Under the pieces are notes generated by a model. The model did not search any database. It saw only the letters and a program-made list of their open reading frames with translations, and had not been told where the DNA came from. Shown here piece by piece: positions 27,111 to 36,766 of a DNA stretch of 64,000 nt. Position 1 is the stretch's first letter. Every line of letters starts with the position of its first letter. The position numbers were made by a program, and so were the translations under genes. Source of the DNA: Chitinophaga flava (lineage in GTDB: Bacteria > Bacteroidota > Bacteroidia > Chitinophagales > Chitinophagaceae); NCBI RefSeq assembly GCF_003308995.1, contig NZ_QFFJ01000002.1, forward strand, positions 1,798,001-1,862,000, in the 5' to 3' direction.

Positions 27111-28100
27111 ATGGAACTCAGAAGATTTTTTATGGGGCTGATGGCGGCAATGCCAATACTGGCTGGTTGTTCCAAAGAACATATACAACCAGATGACACT
27201 TATGCCAAAAAAGGTATTGCTGCTGTGGTAAACAGCAATTTCAGCCTGTCGCTTTTCAAATATGCCCTGGTGGCCACTACGTATAGTGATACTTTAAGTC
27301 AGCCCGGTCCCTATACCTTGCTTGCCCCTTCCAACGATGCTTTTAAAGCAATGGGGTTTTCTTCCGGTGCTGCAGTGATCAGAGTGATTGACTCTATGAG
27401 GGTCATCGTACCTTATCATATTCTTCGCGGTACTATCCGGCTCGACTCTCTGCCGCTGGCTTTTAACCAACCCTTGGGCGCTATAAACGGCCAGCTCGTG
27501 TATGTTACACACTGGATCAACAGCAGGGATACTGCTGTGGTGGTAAACGGAATCCGGGTAAGTACCCGTGACAAAGCGGCTACCAACGGGCTGGTGAATG
27601 TTACAGACGGGGTATTAAGTCCGTACACCTACACTAACGTGCAGATGGCTGTTTCAGGGGATCCGTCATTGTCTCTTTTTAACGCAGCCATTATCCGAAG
27701 CGGACTGGCAGCGGATTATCAATCCGGTGGCCCTTATACCGTGTTTGCACCAGCCAATACAGCTTTTAATGCAATTGGCATCCAGACAACAGACAGTATT
27801 TATAAGATGGACCCCGTCTATTTACAGGCGCTTGTTAAGGCACATGTTACCGCCGGAAGGAGTTTCGTTTATGATTATATCCTGAAGGCAGACATACCAA
27901 CCAATAGTTATACGGAACATATGCTCAGCGGTATTAATACCACTATTACCCTTGTGGCCGATCCTTTACAGCCGGGCCGTTTCTCCGACATCAACATACA
28001 AAACGAAAATGCCGGTACGGCAAAGGCTTCTCTTCTCGGAAAGAACGTGCTGGCAGGTAACGGTGTGGTACACAGCATTTCCAGGATATTAACACAATAA
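27111..28100 (+). CDS. fasciclin (FAS1) lipoprotein, two FAS1 domains
   Basis: 329 residues with lipobox PILAGC (Cys20). It has the cleanest two-FAS1 architecture of the three. Domain 1 (about 33-178) has FSLSLFKYALVATTYSDTL and PYTLLAPSNDAF. Domain 2 (about 180-329) has LSLFNAAIIRSGLAADY and PYTVFAPANTAFNAIGI, closing with GNGVVHSISRILTQ. The +2 residues after Cys are Ser-Lys-Glu, compatible with an outer-membrane, perhaps surface-exposed, lipoprotein. It sits 10 bases before the Oar-type TonB receptor gene, suggesting that this receptor and the FAS1 proteins work together. Confidence 0.88.
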   Translation: MELRRFFMGLMAAMPILAGCSKEHIQPDDTYAKKGIAAVVNSNFSLSLFKYALVATTYSDTLSQPGPYTLLAPSNDAFKAMGFSSGAAVIRVIDSMRVIVPYHILRGTIRLDSLPLAFNQPLGAINGQLVYVTHWINSRDTAVVVNGIRVSTRDKAATNGLVNVTDGVLSPYTYTNVQMAVSGDPSLSLFNAAIIRSGLAADYQSGGPYTVFAPANTAFNAIGIQTTDSIYKMDPVYLQALVKAHVTAGRSFVYDYILKADIPTNSYTEHMLSGINTTITLVADPLQPGRFSDINIQNENAGTAKASLLGKNVLAGNGVVHSISRILTQ

Positions 28101-28110
28101 ACGCAAAGGT

Positions 28111-31100
28111 ATGTTTCAATCAATACATAAAAAGATCTGCCACTTTTTGATAGTGGTTGTGGTCTTCCTATGCAGCATTTCCGCTGCCATGGCCCAACAA
28201 ACAGACGGCAGTCTGATAGGGAAGGTCACCGACAGCAGCGGGCATCCGCTGGCTGCTGCTTCTGTTGTCGCTATACATCAGCCTTCTGGCACTACTTACA
28301 GTGCCGGTGCCGACAAAGCCGGCAGCTTTTTTTTACCGGGATTGCGCATCGGTGGTCCCTATAAAATCACTGTCACCATGGTGGGCAAAAAAACAGCCAC
28401 CATGGAACAGGTAATCGTTCGCCTCGGCGAGCCGCAGCAGCTGAGCTTTGTGATGGAAGAGGAACAACGGCAGCTGGCTGAAATAGTAATACAGTCCACA
28501 CCGGGAACACATCGTGCCAATACTTTCGGTACAGCACAAAACATCACCCGTACACAGCTGAGCAGTATGCCTACTGTCAACCGCAGCTTGCAGGATATCA
28601 CGAGGCTGGTACCGCAGGGTTCCAAAGACAATGCTTTTGCTGGTACTAACTTCCGTTACAACAACATCACAGTAGATGGCGCCATCAATAACGATGCTAT
28701 CGGCTTCAGTCCTTCTGCCGGCGGTATCACTGGCACATCGGGGGCTCCGGGCTCCAGCACCCGCACCAACGCTATCTCCCTCGACGCTATCGAGGATATG
28801 CAGGTGTATCTGGCTCCATATGATGTGAAAATCGGCAACTTCACCGGAGGTAGTATTAATGCGGTTACCCGCAGCGGTACCAACACACTCACCGGATCGG
28901 TATATGTTTTTGGACGTAATGCTTCCGTCACCGGTAAAGACAAAGCCGGTGCGCTGGGTAAAATGAACAAGGATTTTTATGATTATCAGGCAGGTGTTCG
29001 TGTAGGCTTCCCTGTTATCAAGAACAAATTATTTTTCTTCACCAACGAAGAAATCACCCGGCGCCAGGACCCTGCACAGCTGATGGCCGGCCAGCAGGAA
29101 ACAGCACAGATACTCAGTAATAAAGATGCCGACGATATCCGCAATTTTGCCATCGGCCATTACGGTAATATCTTTGATCCGGGAACTGCAGGTGCATACA
29201 ACAGTTATTCCAGATCAGAAAAGTATTTTAACCGGCTGGACTGGAACGTGAACGATCGTAACCAGTTATCTGTGCGTAACAATACCATCCTCTCCAGGGC
29301 CGTGAATATGGACCGTGATCAGATGGACTTCCGTTTCAGTTCTATGGCTTATCGTCAGGTTAATAACCAAAGCTCTACTGTGGCCGAACTGAAAACAAAT
29401 TTCCATGGTGGTTTTTCCAACAGTCTGATTGTAGGATATACGACTATTCATGATTACCGTGACCCACTGTCTGATCCGGCACTGCCACAGATACAGATCA
29501 TGGGCCGCACGCCGGGAACGACTATCTATCTGGGAACAGACAGGGAGGCCGCTGTCTTTAATATGCGGCAACGGACCTGGGAGATCACAGATAACCTGAC
29601 CTGGCACCGCGGAAAACATACCCTGCTTTTAGGGACCCACAACGAATTGTATCATATCAGCTACGGTTTTGTAAACTCATGGAACGGAAGAGTAGATTAT
29701 CTCAGCGTAGCCGATTTCCTGAATGGTAATCCTTATCGTGTAAGAGGTAGTTACAATTATCATAATAATTCAAGAGAGTACATTCTTTCTCATCCTGAGG
29801 CGGTATTTGATGTAAACATGCTGAGCACATACTTTCAGGATGAGATCAGGGTAACAGACCGCTTCAGGATCACACCAGGCCTGCGGGCAGACTACAGCCA
29901 GGTACCGCATAAACAGCCATTGAGCGACCAGGTGAGAACAGCATACGCTGACAGTTACTTTGATAACACCTATGCCTATACGCCATTGACTAACATTTCC
30001 AATAACTATCTGAACAAGATACAACTGTCTCCCCGTATTGGTTTCAGGTATGATATGACCAAAGACGGGCAACTGGTATTACGAGGTGGTGCAGGGCTGT
30101 TTACTGGCCGTATCCCGCTGGCTTGGCTGGGATATGCTTTCTATAATACTGGTATCAATTATGGAGCTTATGATCAAAAGGCCGATCAGCAGCCATTTGC
30201 ACCGGGTAGTGATCCGTTAAAGCCAGGGACCAATGGCATTGCAGATTTTATTGCACAAAACGGCACGGCCGTGAATAACCCTAAAGCCGGGAAAACACAG
30301 GTGGACGTGATAGACAACAACTTCACCATGCCTAAAGTACTACGCACCAGTTTGGCACTGGACTACACTACGGCAGACGGTTTTAAAATGGGGGTGGAGG
30401 GATTGTACACCAAAACAATCCGGGATGTTTATTTCCAGCAGGTGAATATCAAAGACGATCCGCGGTATAATGGTTATGATGCAGGACATCAGATGCCGGT
30501 ATACAGCGGCAGCATAGATTCCCGGTTTTCGAATGCCTATGAACTCAGCAACACCAGTCTGGGCTACCGGTATTCGGTTACGGGAACAATCAGCCGGAAG
30601 TTTGATGCAGGGATGAATATGTCGGTGGCATATACGTATGGACAGTCAAAAGATGCGTTTAACGGTATCCGTAATTCCATGGAGAGCAACTGGCAGCTGA
30701 ACCAGGCTTTAAGCCCGAATAATGCCGGTCTTGCCTGGTCTAACTTCGATATCCGTCATCGTATTATTGTGAATATAGGTTATCAGCGGGCCTGGAATGA
30801 AAAGTGGACCACTCGTCTTAATCTGTTTGTGAGCGCGCAGTCGGGTAGCCCTTTTACCTATGGAATTGTCAATAACAGTCTGCAGGGGGTGCCTCAGCAG
30901 GTAAGCCTGGCTTATATCCCAGGAGAACAGGAGGCTATTCGCTTCTTCCGGGATTATACAGATGCTGCCGGCACAACGATCACTGCTGAGCAACAGGCGG
31001 CGGCCTTTAATACCTATATCGATGAGAATAAGTATCTGAACAGCCGGAGGGGGAATTTTACAGAACGCAATACAGGGCGTACTCCCTGGAATACCACAGC

Positions 31101-31395
31101 AGACCTTCATTTTGCGCAGGAGTTTCACTTTGCCAACAGCAGCCGGTTCGTCACTTTTACAGTAGATATCATGAACCTCACTAATCTGATCAGCAGTAAC
31201 TGGGGGCGGGCATATTTTTCTCCCAATACCTTCAATTCCACTGCCAGCGTAGGATTGACGCCAGAGCTGTTCCCTCAGAAACAAAATATGGGCAATTATC
31301 CGGTATTCAGGTTTGCAGATCCGGGGAAGCCTTATGCAATAGATTATTTTAGTTCAAGAGTACAGGGGCAGTTAGGCTTGCGTTATTCTTTTTAA
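28111..31395 (+). CDS. Oar-type TonB-dependent receptor
   Basis: 1094 residues. A signal peptide ends at AMA28-Gln29. The carboxypeptidase regulatory-like domain (about 34-117) is followed by a plug of the Oar kind: LQDITRLVPQGSKDNAFAGT, NITVDGAINND, AIEDMQVYLAPYDV, NFTGGSINAVTRSGTN. The barrel ends RVQGQLGLRYSF. Oar of Myxococcus is a TonB receptor required for development and for release of the protease PopC, and relatives across Bacteroidota have mostly unknown ligands. It is the last gene of the series from 16546, with 10 bases to the last FAS1 gene and a strong bidirectional terminator after it. Confidence 0.9.
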   Translation: MFQSIHKKICHFLIVVVVFLCSISAAMAQQTDGSLIGKVTDSSGHPLAAASVVAIHQPSGTTYSAGADKAGSFFLPGLRIGGPYKITVTMVGKKTATMEQVIVRLGEPQQLSFVMEEEQRQLAEIVIQSTPGTHRANTFGTAQNITRTQLSSMPTVNRSLQDITRLVPQGSKDNAFAGTNFRYNNITVDGAINNDAIGFSPSAGGITGTSGAPGSSTRTNAISLDAIEDMQVYLAPYDVKIGNFTGGSINAVTRSGTNTLTGSVYVFGRNASVTGKDKAGALGKMNKDFYDYQAGVRVGFPVIKNKLFFFTNEEITRRQDPAQLMAGQQETAQILSNKDADDIRNFAIGHYGNIFDPGTAGAYNSYSRSEKYFNRLDWNVNDRNQLSVRNNTILSRAVNMDRDQMDFRFSSMAYRQVNNQSSTVAELKTNFHGGFSNSLIVGYTTIHDYRDPLSDPALPQIQIMGRTPGTTIYLGTDREAAVFNMRQRTWEITDNLTWHRGKHTLLLGTHNELYHISYGFVNSWNGRVDYLSVADFLNGNPYRVRGSYNYHNNSREYILSHPEAVFDVNMLSTYFQDEIRVTDRFRITPGLRADYSQVPHKQPLSDQVRTAYADSYFDNTYAYTPLTNISNNYLNKIQLSPRIGFRYDMTKDGQLVLRGGAGLFTGRIPLAWLGYAFYNTGINYGAYDQKADQQPFAPGSDPLKPGTNGIADFIAQNGTAVNNPKAGKTQVDVIDNNFTMPKVLRTSLALDYTTADGFKMGVEGLYTKTIRDVYFQQVNIKDDPRYNGYDAGHQMPVYSGSIDSRFSNAYELSNTSLGYRYSVTGTISRKFDAGMNMSVAYTYGQSKDAFNGIRNSMESNWQLNQALSPNNAGLAWSNFDIRHRIIVNIGYQRAWNEKWTTRLNLFVSAQSGSPFTYGIVNNSLQGVPQQVSLAYIPGEQEAIRFFRDYTDAAGTTITAEQQAAAFNTYIDENKYLNSRRGNFTERNTGRTPWNTTADLHFAQEFHFANSSRFVTFTVDIMNLTNLISSNWGRAYFSPNTFNSTASVGLTPELFPQKQNMGNYPVFRFADPGKPYAIDYFSSRVQGQLGLRYSF

Positions 31396-31418
31396 ACACG
31401 GAAAACACAACAAACAAA

Positions 31419-31446
31419 ACGGGGGCAGCTGGAAGGCTGCCCCCGT
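31419..31446. terminator. bidirectional terminator between the Oar-type receptor and SusD genes
   Basis: ACGGGGGCAGC (31419-31429) and GCTGCCCCCGT (31436-31446) form a perfect 11-bp stem with a 6-base loop, between two convergent genes. On the minus strand it is followed by GTTTTGTTTGTTG. Confidence 0.85.
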
Positions 31447-31469
31447 GCGTTAATCAGTGTTGTATAGTT

Positions 31470-33062
31470 TTAGTTGGAATTCACCGGTGCGGAACCGCTG
31501 CTGGGTGTGTTGAAGTCCAGCTCGTTCATGGGTACGTCCCAATAGTCGAGGTAGTTATACTCGATGGTCGCATTTGCATCCAGTTTATTATCAGGTTTTA
31601 TAACCCAGGCGTTTTTACGGCCACCGCCCTGTGCAGCAGGTACAGTAACGCCCCATCTTCTGGCATCATAGAAGGATACGTTTTTCAGGAAAAGGCCGAT
31701 TCTTCTTTCGATACGCAGTTCCTCGAGGGCAGCTGCCTGAGTAAGACCTGTACCGGACACGTGAGTGAGGCCGGAGTTCTGGTAGTCGCGTACGTTATCT
31801 ACATGTTTTAAGCCTTCGTCGATATTACCCAGGTGGATGTTGGCTTCGGCCAGCATCAGCTCATTTTCTTCATAGGAGCAGGCAACAGGGACTTCGGCCA
31901 GGCCGGTGGTGGTAGAGGCCCAGTCACCGCCATCGGAAATCTCGAAAAGGTACCATCTGGTAGCATATTGTGCACCTCTGTTCCTTTCGTTGCCATAAGG
32001 TGCGTACGGACCATCAATGTTGCGGTCGTAGCGTTTATCACCAGCTTTGAAGTCCTGAATAAGGCGTTCGCTGACGTTGGCCCAGCCCACCTGCAATCTG
32101 TAAGGAGACCATGCGGTAGTGCCTACCAGATCGTTCACGTCTGCACTGCGCATGGTGAAGATCTTATCATCTTTTGCAATACCAGCGGAGGCCAGTGTTA
32201 AGATGTTGTTCCAGTCTGCACTGGTCATCTGTGCTGTCTTTTTGTTTACCAGCAGATTTCTGGCTTTATAGGTACTGATCTGTTTTTTCCATGCATCAGG
32301 GCTGATAATACCACCTTTGCCGGCAATAGTGAAGTCGGGAATGATACGTTTGAACAGATTGTTGTAAACGGCTATGTTGGTTATTTTGTTCAACTCAGCA
32401 ATGCAGGCATCGAAGTTGTCGTTACCTAATTTCACCACCGCGTCGTGAGCAATGAAATCATGGCTCAGCAAGGTACCATCTACAAATTTATCAGCCTGTA
32501 CACCGGCGATGTACATAGAGCCGATTCTGGAATAGGCAAAACCTTTCCACCAGAAGGCAAAAGCACGTACCACGGCTTTTTTGGTGGCTACTTCATCGGC
32601 ACTACCGGTCAGTTTCAGGTCATTTTGAGTGGTAACGTCCAGTATCAGATTGGCCTGGTTGTTAACGAAGTAGAGTGCAGCCCATTCACTGTAGAAGGCA
32701 TTGTCGGTACCAAATGAACGGTCGTTGCGGCTTTTAAGTTCTGTCGCCTGAGGGCCACCCTGGGGCGGCGTTAGCACGGTACCATTAGACAAAGTGATCT
32801 TTGTTACCTGGTTTACCCATCTCCAGGAGAAGTTACCAGCACTGATCGTGTAGCTGTCACCCATGATGTCATGGTTGGCGAGCGCCCGCCACCAGAAATT
32901 AAGACCGAATTTACTGTATATGCCAAGAGTACCCCTGATAAGACCTTCCTCTGTTTTTAACACAGCGGGATTCGGAGCGTTAGGGTCTATCAGGTCAAGG
33001 CTCTTTTTATTGCAACTTAAAAAGAGGGATGCTGATAATATTGCGAGAAATACTTTCTTCAT
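31470..33062 (-). CDS. SusD/RagB-family outer-membrane lipoprotein
   Basis: 530 residues from the ATG at 33062, giving MKKVFLAILSASLFLSC with the lipobox LFLSC (Cys17); codons upstream of this in frame are not signal-like. The body is SusD-like, with TPR-type helices such as FDACIAELNKIT and the C-terminal signature EENELMLAEANIHLGN, IRRIERRIGLFLKNV-type ELRIERRIGLFLKNVSFYDARRW. SusD proteins lie on the cell surface and hold the ligand over the paired SusC channel. The gene follows its SusC partner by 19 bases. Nothing enzymatic is attached, so the substrate class (glycan, peptide or other) cannot be read. Confidence 0.95.
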   Translation of the reverse strand: MKKVFLAILSASLFLSCNKKSLDLIDPNAPNPAVLKTEEGLIRGTLGIYSKFGLNFWWRALANHDIMGDSYTISAGNFSWRWVNQVTKITLSNGTVLTPPQGGPQATELKSRNDRSFGTDNAFYSEWAALYFVNNQANLILDVTTQNDLKLTGSADEVATKKAVVRAFAFWWKGFAYSRIGSMYIAGVQADKFVDGTLLSHDFIAHDAVVKLGNDNFDACIAELNKITNIAVYNNLFKRIIPDFTIAGKGGIISPDAWKKQISTYKARNLLVNKKTAQMTSADWNNILTLASAGIAKDDKIFTMRSADVNDLVGTTAWSPYRLQVGWANVSERLIQDFKAGDKRYDRNIDGPYAPYGNERNRGAQYATRWYLFEISDGGDWASTTTGLAEVPVACSYEENELMLAEANIHLGNIDEGLKHVDNVRDYQNSGLTHVSGTGLTQAAALEELRIERRIGLFLKNVSFYDARRWGVTVPAAQGGGRKNAWVIKPDNKLDANATIEYNYLDYWDVPMNELDFNTPSSGSAPVNSN

Positions 33063-33081
33063 GATCGTGAATTTTTGTTGT

Positions 33082-36000
33082 TTAGAAACCGAACGTAAGG
33101 CCAATTTGTATAGACCTGAGGTTAGGGAAGGAGTATACATCGATACCTCTTCTGAGCGGATTGTTTACCCTGGAACTGGCTTCCGGATCGAGGCCTGAAT
33201 AGTTACTGATAGTGAAGAGGTTTCTGCCGGAAAGGCTTATCTGGGCATTGTTGATGAATTTATTGGTCAGGTACTTGTCCAGTCTGTAGTTGAGGGAAAG
33301 ATCGCGCAGCCTTACGAAGGAGCCGTCTTCTACGAACACGGAGTTGGTAGCATTAGTGTTATAGAGGCTGTTGTAGTAGGCTACATATGCACCGGTCTGG
33401 CCGTTGATTGTAACGGGTTTTTCGAAGTCGCTGCTGATTTTATCGGCATACAACCATTGACGGGTTTGGTTATATACATCGCCGCCATAAGTCCAGTCAA
33501 CCTGGAAGGAGAGCGTAATCTGGCTGTTGAAGGTAACAGTGTTGGAGAAGCTCATGTTGAATTTAGGTGTAGGGTCACCTATTTTTTTGTTCTCTGTGCC
33601 AAACATAACGGCTTTGGAAGTTTTGTTCACCACATATCCGTTAGGGCCTACTTCATAATTGCCTTTTACTGCAGTAGCGGGAAGCTGGTCGAGGCTGGTG
33701 AGCGGAGTCACACCAAAGAAAGCACCTACACTTTCTCCTTCTTTCAACACAAATTGGCCTTCACCGGATCCACCAATAGTGATCGGTTTATGATTGGAGA
33801 TATAATCAACAATAGACCGTTGTTTGCCGAATCTTACACCAAAATTCCAGTACCATTTTCTGCTTTCCAGTACATCAAGGTCCAATGAAAACTGAAAACC
33901 ATTGGATTTAATTGAAAGGGCATTGGTCAGGATACCGCTGGCACCTGTAGAAGGAGAGAGGTCAATAGCACGGATAACGTTGTTGGCCATTCTGTCCCAG
34001 TAGGTAGGATGGAATGCCAGTTTCCTGAACCAGGCACCTTTACTTAATTCGATACCAAAGTCAACACCTACTTCCACTTCTTTGGAGGTTTCTACGGTAA
34101 GGTCTGGATTGTTGAGTGTATTTCTCAGGATAAGATAGTTGGCATTTCCGATGGAACCTTTGTCAAGTGTGATCTGCCTGTCGTAAACACCTGGCTGGGT
34201 ACCTGCTGCACCATAAGCACCCCTGATTTTCAGCTCATATATGCTGGGTATTTTTAACAACTCTCCCAGTCTGAAGTAAGCATCACCCCGACCGAAGGTG
34301 AATGGTTTAGTACCCCTGCCAAATGCGGAGGAGTAATCCACTCTCACACCGCCAGAAACACCGAACAAATTACCATAATCAACACGCTGATTAATCAGAT
34401 AGCCATAGGTAACAAATTCTTCCCGTGTTTCATCGTTTGTTTTGGCCGCAGCATTGGCAAAAGTGTAGGGAGGAAAGGGTGCAAAACCTACGCCTTCCAT
34501 GTATGTGTTGCCATACACCCGTTTACGCCAGTCATAGGCCACCTGTGTACTGGTCTGGATAGGCAGTGACCAGTTGAAGTCCCGTTGAAAATCTGTTTTA
34601 AGAAAGAGTGTCAACAGTGAGTTCTGAATAGTTTCATTATCTCTGTCGTATATCAGTTGACCCGTGAATGGATCTAAGCCTTTACCGGGAGTCAATGTTT
34701 TTTCCTGGTTATGGATGAAGTCAGAGAAATCATAACGGGAATAATCTATTCCGTATTTGTAGTTTATTTCCAGGTATTTAACAGGTTGATAGTTCAGGTC
34801 GATACCCTGCACTATGCGGCTGGTTTTAGCCTCGTAGGTCCGGTTGGTGAAAGAGTAATAAGGAAGTACGGAGTTGCTGGCCAGAATAAAGTTGAACGGA
34901 TAATTACCCAGAGAATCCCTGTACAGCAGGTCTTCGAAAGGATAAGAAGCCATGGCAGAGCCAAGGCCGCTGTATATGTTATTCTGTCCGGTGATACCTC
35001 CGGTTGTATTTTTGGAGGTAAGGAGCTGGGTAGTGGTACGGATTTTAAGGTTCTTAAGGATATCTGCGCCCAGGTTCAGTGAAAGGTTGGTTCTTTCATA
35101 GTCTCCATTGATAGTACTTTTTTGTTTGAGGTTGGAGACGTTCAGTGCAAAATCATAACCTTCTTTACCACCGGATACATTAATGCTGTTATTATAGGTA
35201 GGAGCATTTTTTTGGAATATCTGATCTACGTGATCATATAAGGGCTCTTTAAATTCCTTATTGGTTTCAGTAGCAGGAGTGATGTCTCTGTTGGGTTGTG
35301 TCCACACTCCCCGGAAATCAGGTTTGATCCTTTTACCGGAAGGATCAATGATATATCCTTCGTTATCGGTAGGGTAGTAGTGTTTGGATATTTGTTTGAA
35401 GTTTCCTTTCAGTGCATTATCGAAGTTAACTCTTGAACTGAAGTTAACATTTACTTTACCGGTACGGGAACCTTTTTTGGAGAAGAGCTGGATAACACCG
35501 TTGGCGCCCTGAGCACCGTAGATGGTGGCAGCAGCGGCCCCCTGCACAACTTCCACCCTTTCAATGTTGGAAAGGTCGAGATCTGCGAGCCTGGAAGAGA
35601 GGTTGCTGCCTGAACCGTTCGTACTGTTGCTGGTGCTTATCTGCACACCATCGAGGAGTACCATCGGCTGGGTGCCTCCCAGTGAATTGATCCCACGCAG
35701 GATGATCTGTGCCTGCTGGCCTGGCTGGCCGGACACTGAAGATATCTGTGCACCGGCGATCTTACCAATAAGTGCCTGATCAATAGATGCAGCTGGCACT
35801 TTAGGCAGGTCTTTACCTGATAACGATTCTACTGAGATCGCTACTTTTCTTCTGTCGGTAGCAGCACCCACACCGGTTATGATTACTTCCTGTAATCCTT
35901 TGGAGTCAATGCGCAATACTACATCAATCTTTGATTTACCTTTGCTGGATACGTCCTGGTTGAGATAACCGATAGAGGAGAAACTTAAAGTGGCATTTTC

Positions 36001-36195
36001 ACCTGCCTGTATTCTGTAGACCCCATCAGGTCCTGTCATGGTACCCACTTTGGTACCTGTGATGGTTACTGTTACACCTGGTAATGGTGAGCCATCTTTC
36101 TCATCTGTAACTTTACCGGTGATTGTTCGTGTCTGGGCATAAGCATGCACAATACAGCTGGCCATGAGCAGCCATGAGAGTAGCAAATTTTTCAT
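33082..36195 (-). CDS. SusC/RagA-family TonB-dependent transporter
   Basis: 1037 residues from the ATG at 36195. A signal peptide ends at AYA-Gln. A carboxypeptidase regulatory-like domain (about 22-98) includes GPDGVYRIQAGENATLSF and ends with the SusC linker DSKGLQEVIITGVGAATDRRKVAIS. The plug has the SusC-specific GKIAGAQISSVSGQPGQQ, RGINSLGGTQPMVLLDGV and AAATIYGAQGANGVI. The barrel is complete to IQIGLTFGF. It transports the ligand held by the SusD protein encoded just downstream. Unlike the other TonB receptor operons here, it has no STN domain and no FecR/sigma pair before it. The 571-base region upstream must hold its promoter. Confidence 0.96.
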   Translation of the reverse strand: MKNLLLSWLLMASCIVHAYAQTRTITGKVTDEKDGSPLPGVTVTITGTKVGTMTGPDGVYRIQAGENATLSFSSIGYLNQDVSSKGKSKIDVVLRIDSKGLQEVIITGVGAATDRRKVAISVESLSGKDLPKVPAASIDQALIGKIAGAQISSVSGQPGQQAQIILRGINSLGGTQPMVLLDGVQISTSNSTNGSGSNLSSRLADLDLSNIERVEVVQGAAAATIYGAQGANGVIQLFSKKGSRTGKVNVNFSSRVNFDNALKGNFKQISKHYYPTDNEGYIIDPSGKRIKPDFRGVWTQPNRDITPATETNKEFKEPLYDHVDQIFQKNAPTYNNSINVSGGKEGYDFALNVSNLKQKSTINGDYERTNLSLNLGADILKNLKIRTTTQLLTSKNTTGGITGQNNIYSGLGSAMASYPFEDLLYRDSLGNYPFNFILASNSVLPYYSFTNRTYEAKTSRIVQGIDLNYQPVKYLEINYKYGIDYSRYDFSDFIHNQEKTLTPGKGLDPFTGQLIYDRDNETIQNSLLTLFLKTDFQRDFNWSLPIQTSTQVAYDWRKRVYGNTYMEGVGFAPFPPYTFANAAAKTNDETREEFVTYGYLINQRVDYGNLFGVSGGVRVDYSSAFGRGTKPFTFGRGDAYFRLGELLKIPSIYELKIRGAYGAAGTQPGVYDRQITLDKGSIGNANYLILRNTLNNPDLTVETSKEVEVGVDFGIELSKGAWFRKLAFHPTYWDRMANNVIRAIDLSPSTGASGILTNALSIKSNGFQFSLDLDVLESRKWYWNFGVRFGKQRSIVDYISNHKPITIGGSGEGQFVLKEGESVGAFFGVTPLTSLDQLPATAVKGNYEVGPNGYVVNKTSKAVMFGTENKKIGDPTPKFNMSFSNTVTFNSQITLSFQVDWTYGGDVYNQTRQWLYADKISSDFEKPVTINGQTGAYVAYYNSLYNTNATNSVFVEDGSFVRLRDLSLNYRLDKYLTNKFINNAQISLSGRNLFTISNYSGLDPEASSRVNNPLRRGIDVYSFPNLRSIQIGLTFGF

Positions 36196-36766
36196 GAGCA
36201 ATTTAGATTTGATTATTCCTAGTTAACTGTTAAAGACAAGAATTACCCAACCATTTACGGGTACATGATTCCGAGGTTAGTAATGAAAATAAAAGGCAGA
36301 CGAACCCGCTACCCTGGTATTGATCACTCACGAGGGATGTTGTGTAAATGGCAAAAAAAGTACTGCAGGCCAGGTGGGGCCTGAATGATGACATTGTATG
36401 TTTTGGCAATTATTCCATTAAAATGTGCAGGAAACTAAGTTTACTACGACGTACCGAATAACGCTCTCATCATAGGTTGTCCAGATTTTGGTTTAAATTA
36501 GATGAACGAATCTCTCTTTGGCCAGGCTTTAGCAACAGCACATTTATTTTGAATACGATATTTGTTATTTGCTAATCTCAGTATAGATCCGGTCCCCAAA
36601 CAACTCCGTAATTAATAATTATAGGGTATTAAGGATTGTTGGGCATTAAGGAAAATGATATCAGATTTTGGTCTTTTAAGTATTAAGTATGTGACACACC
36701 AAATATAGAAAAAAGCTACGCTAAACAGAATAACACATTGATGTTATATGTGAAGTGACTGAAATG
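36196..36766. other. 571-base intergenic region upstream of the susC-like gene
   Basis: No open frame of gene-like content, tRNA or known RNA fold was recognised. It holds a perfect inverted repeat, CAGGCC-N6-GGCCTG (36366-36383), about 170 bases before susC. A -7-like TATATTTG lies on the minus strand at 36700-36707, with only a poor -33. The region is AT-rich in its right half. It probably carries the susC promoter, which I could not place firmly. Confidence 0.5.

Noticed and set aside
36196..36766. FecR/sigma pair controlling the SusC at 33082
   Set aside because: No such genes occur in this gap, and the SusC lacks an STN domain.
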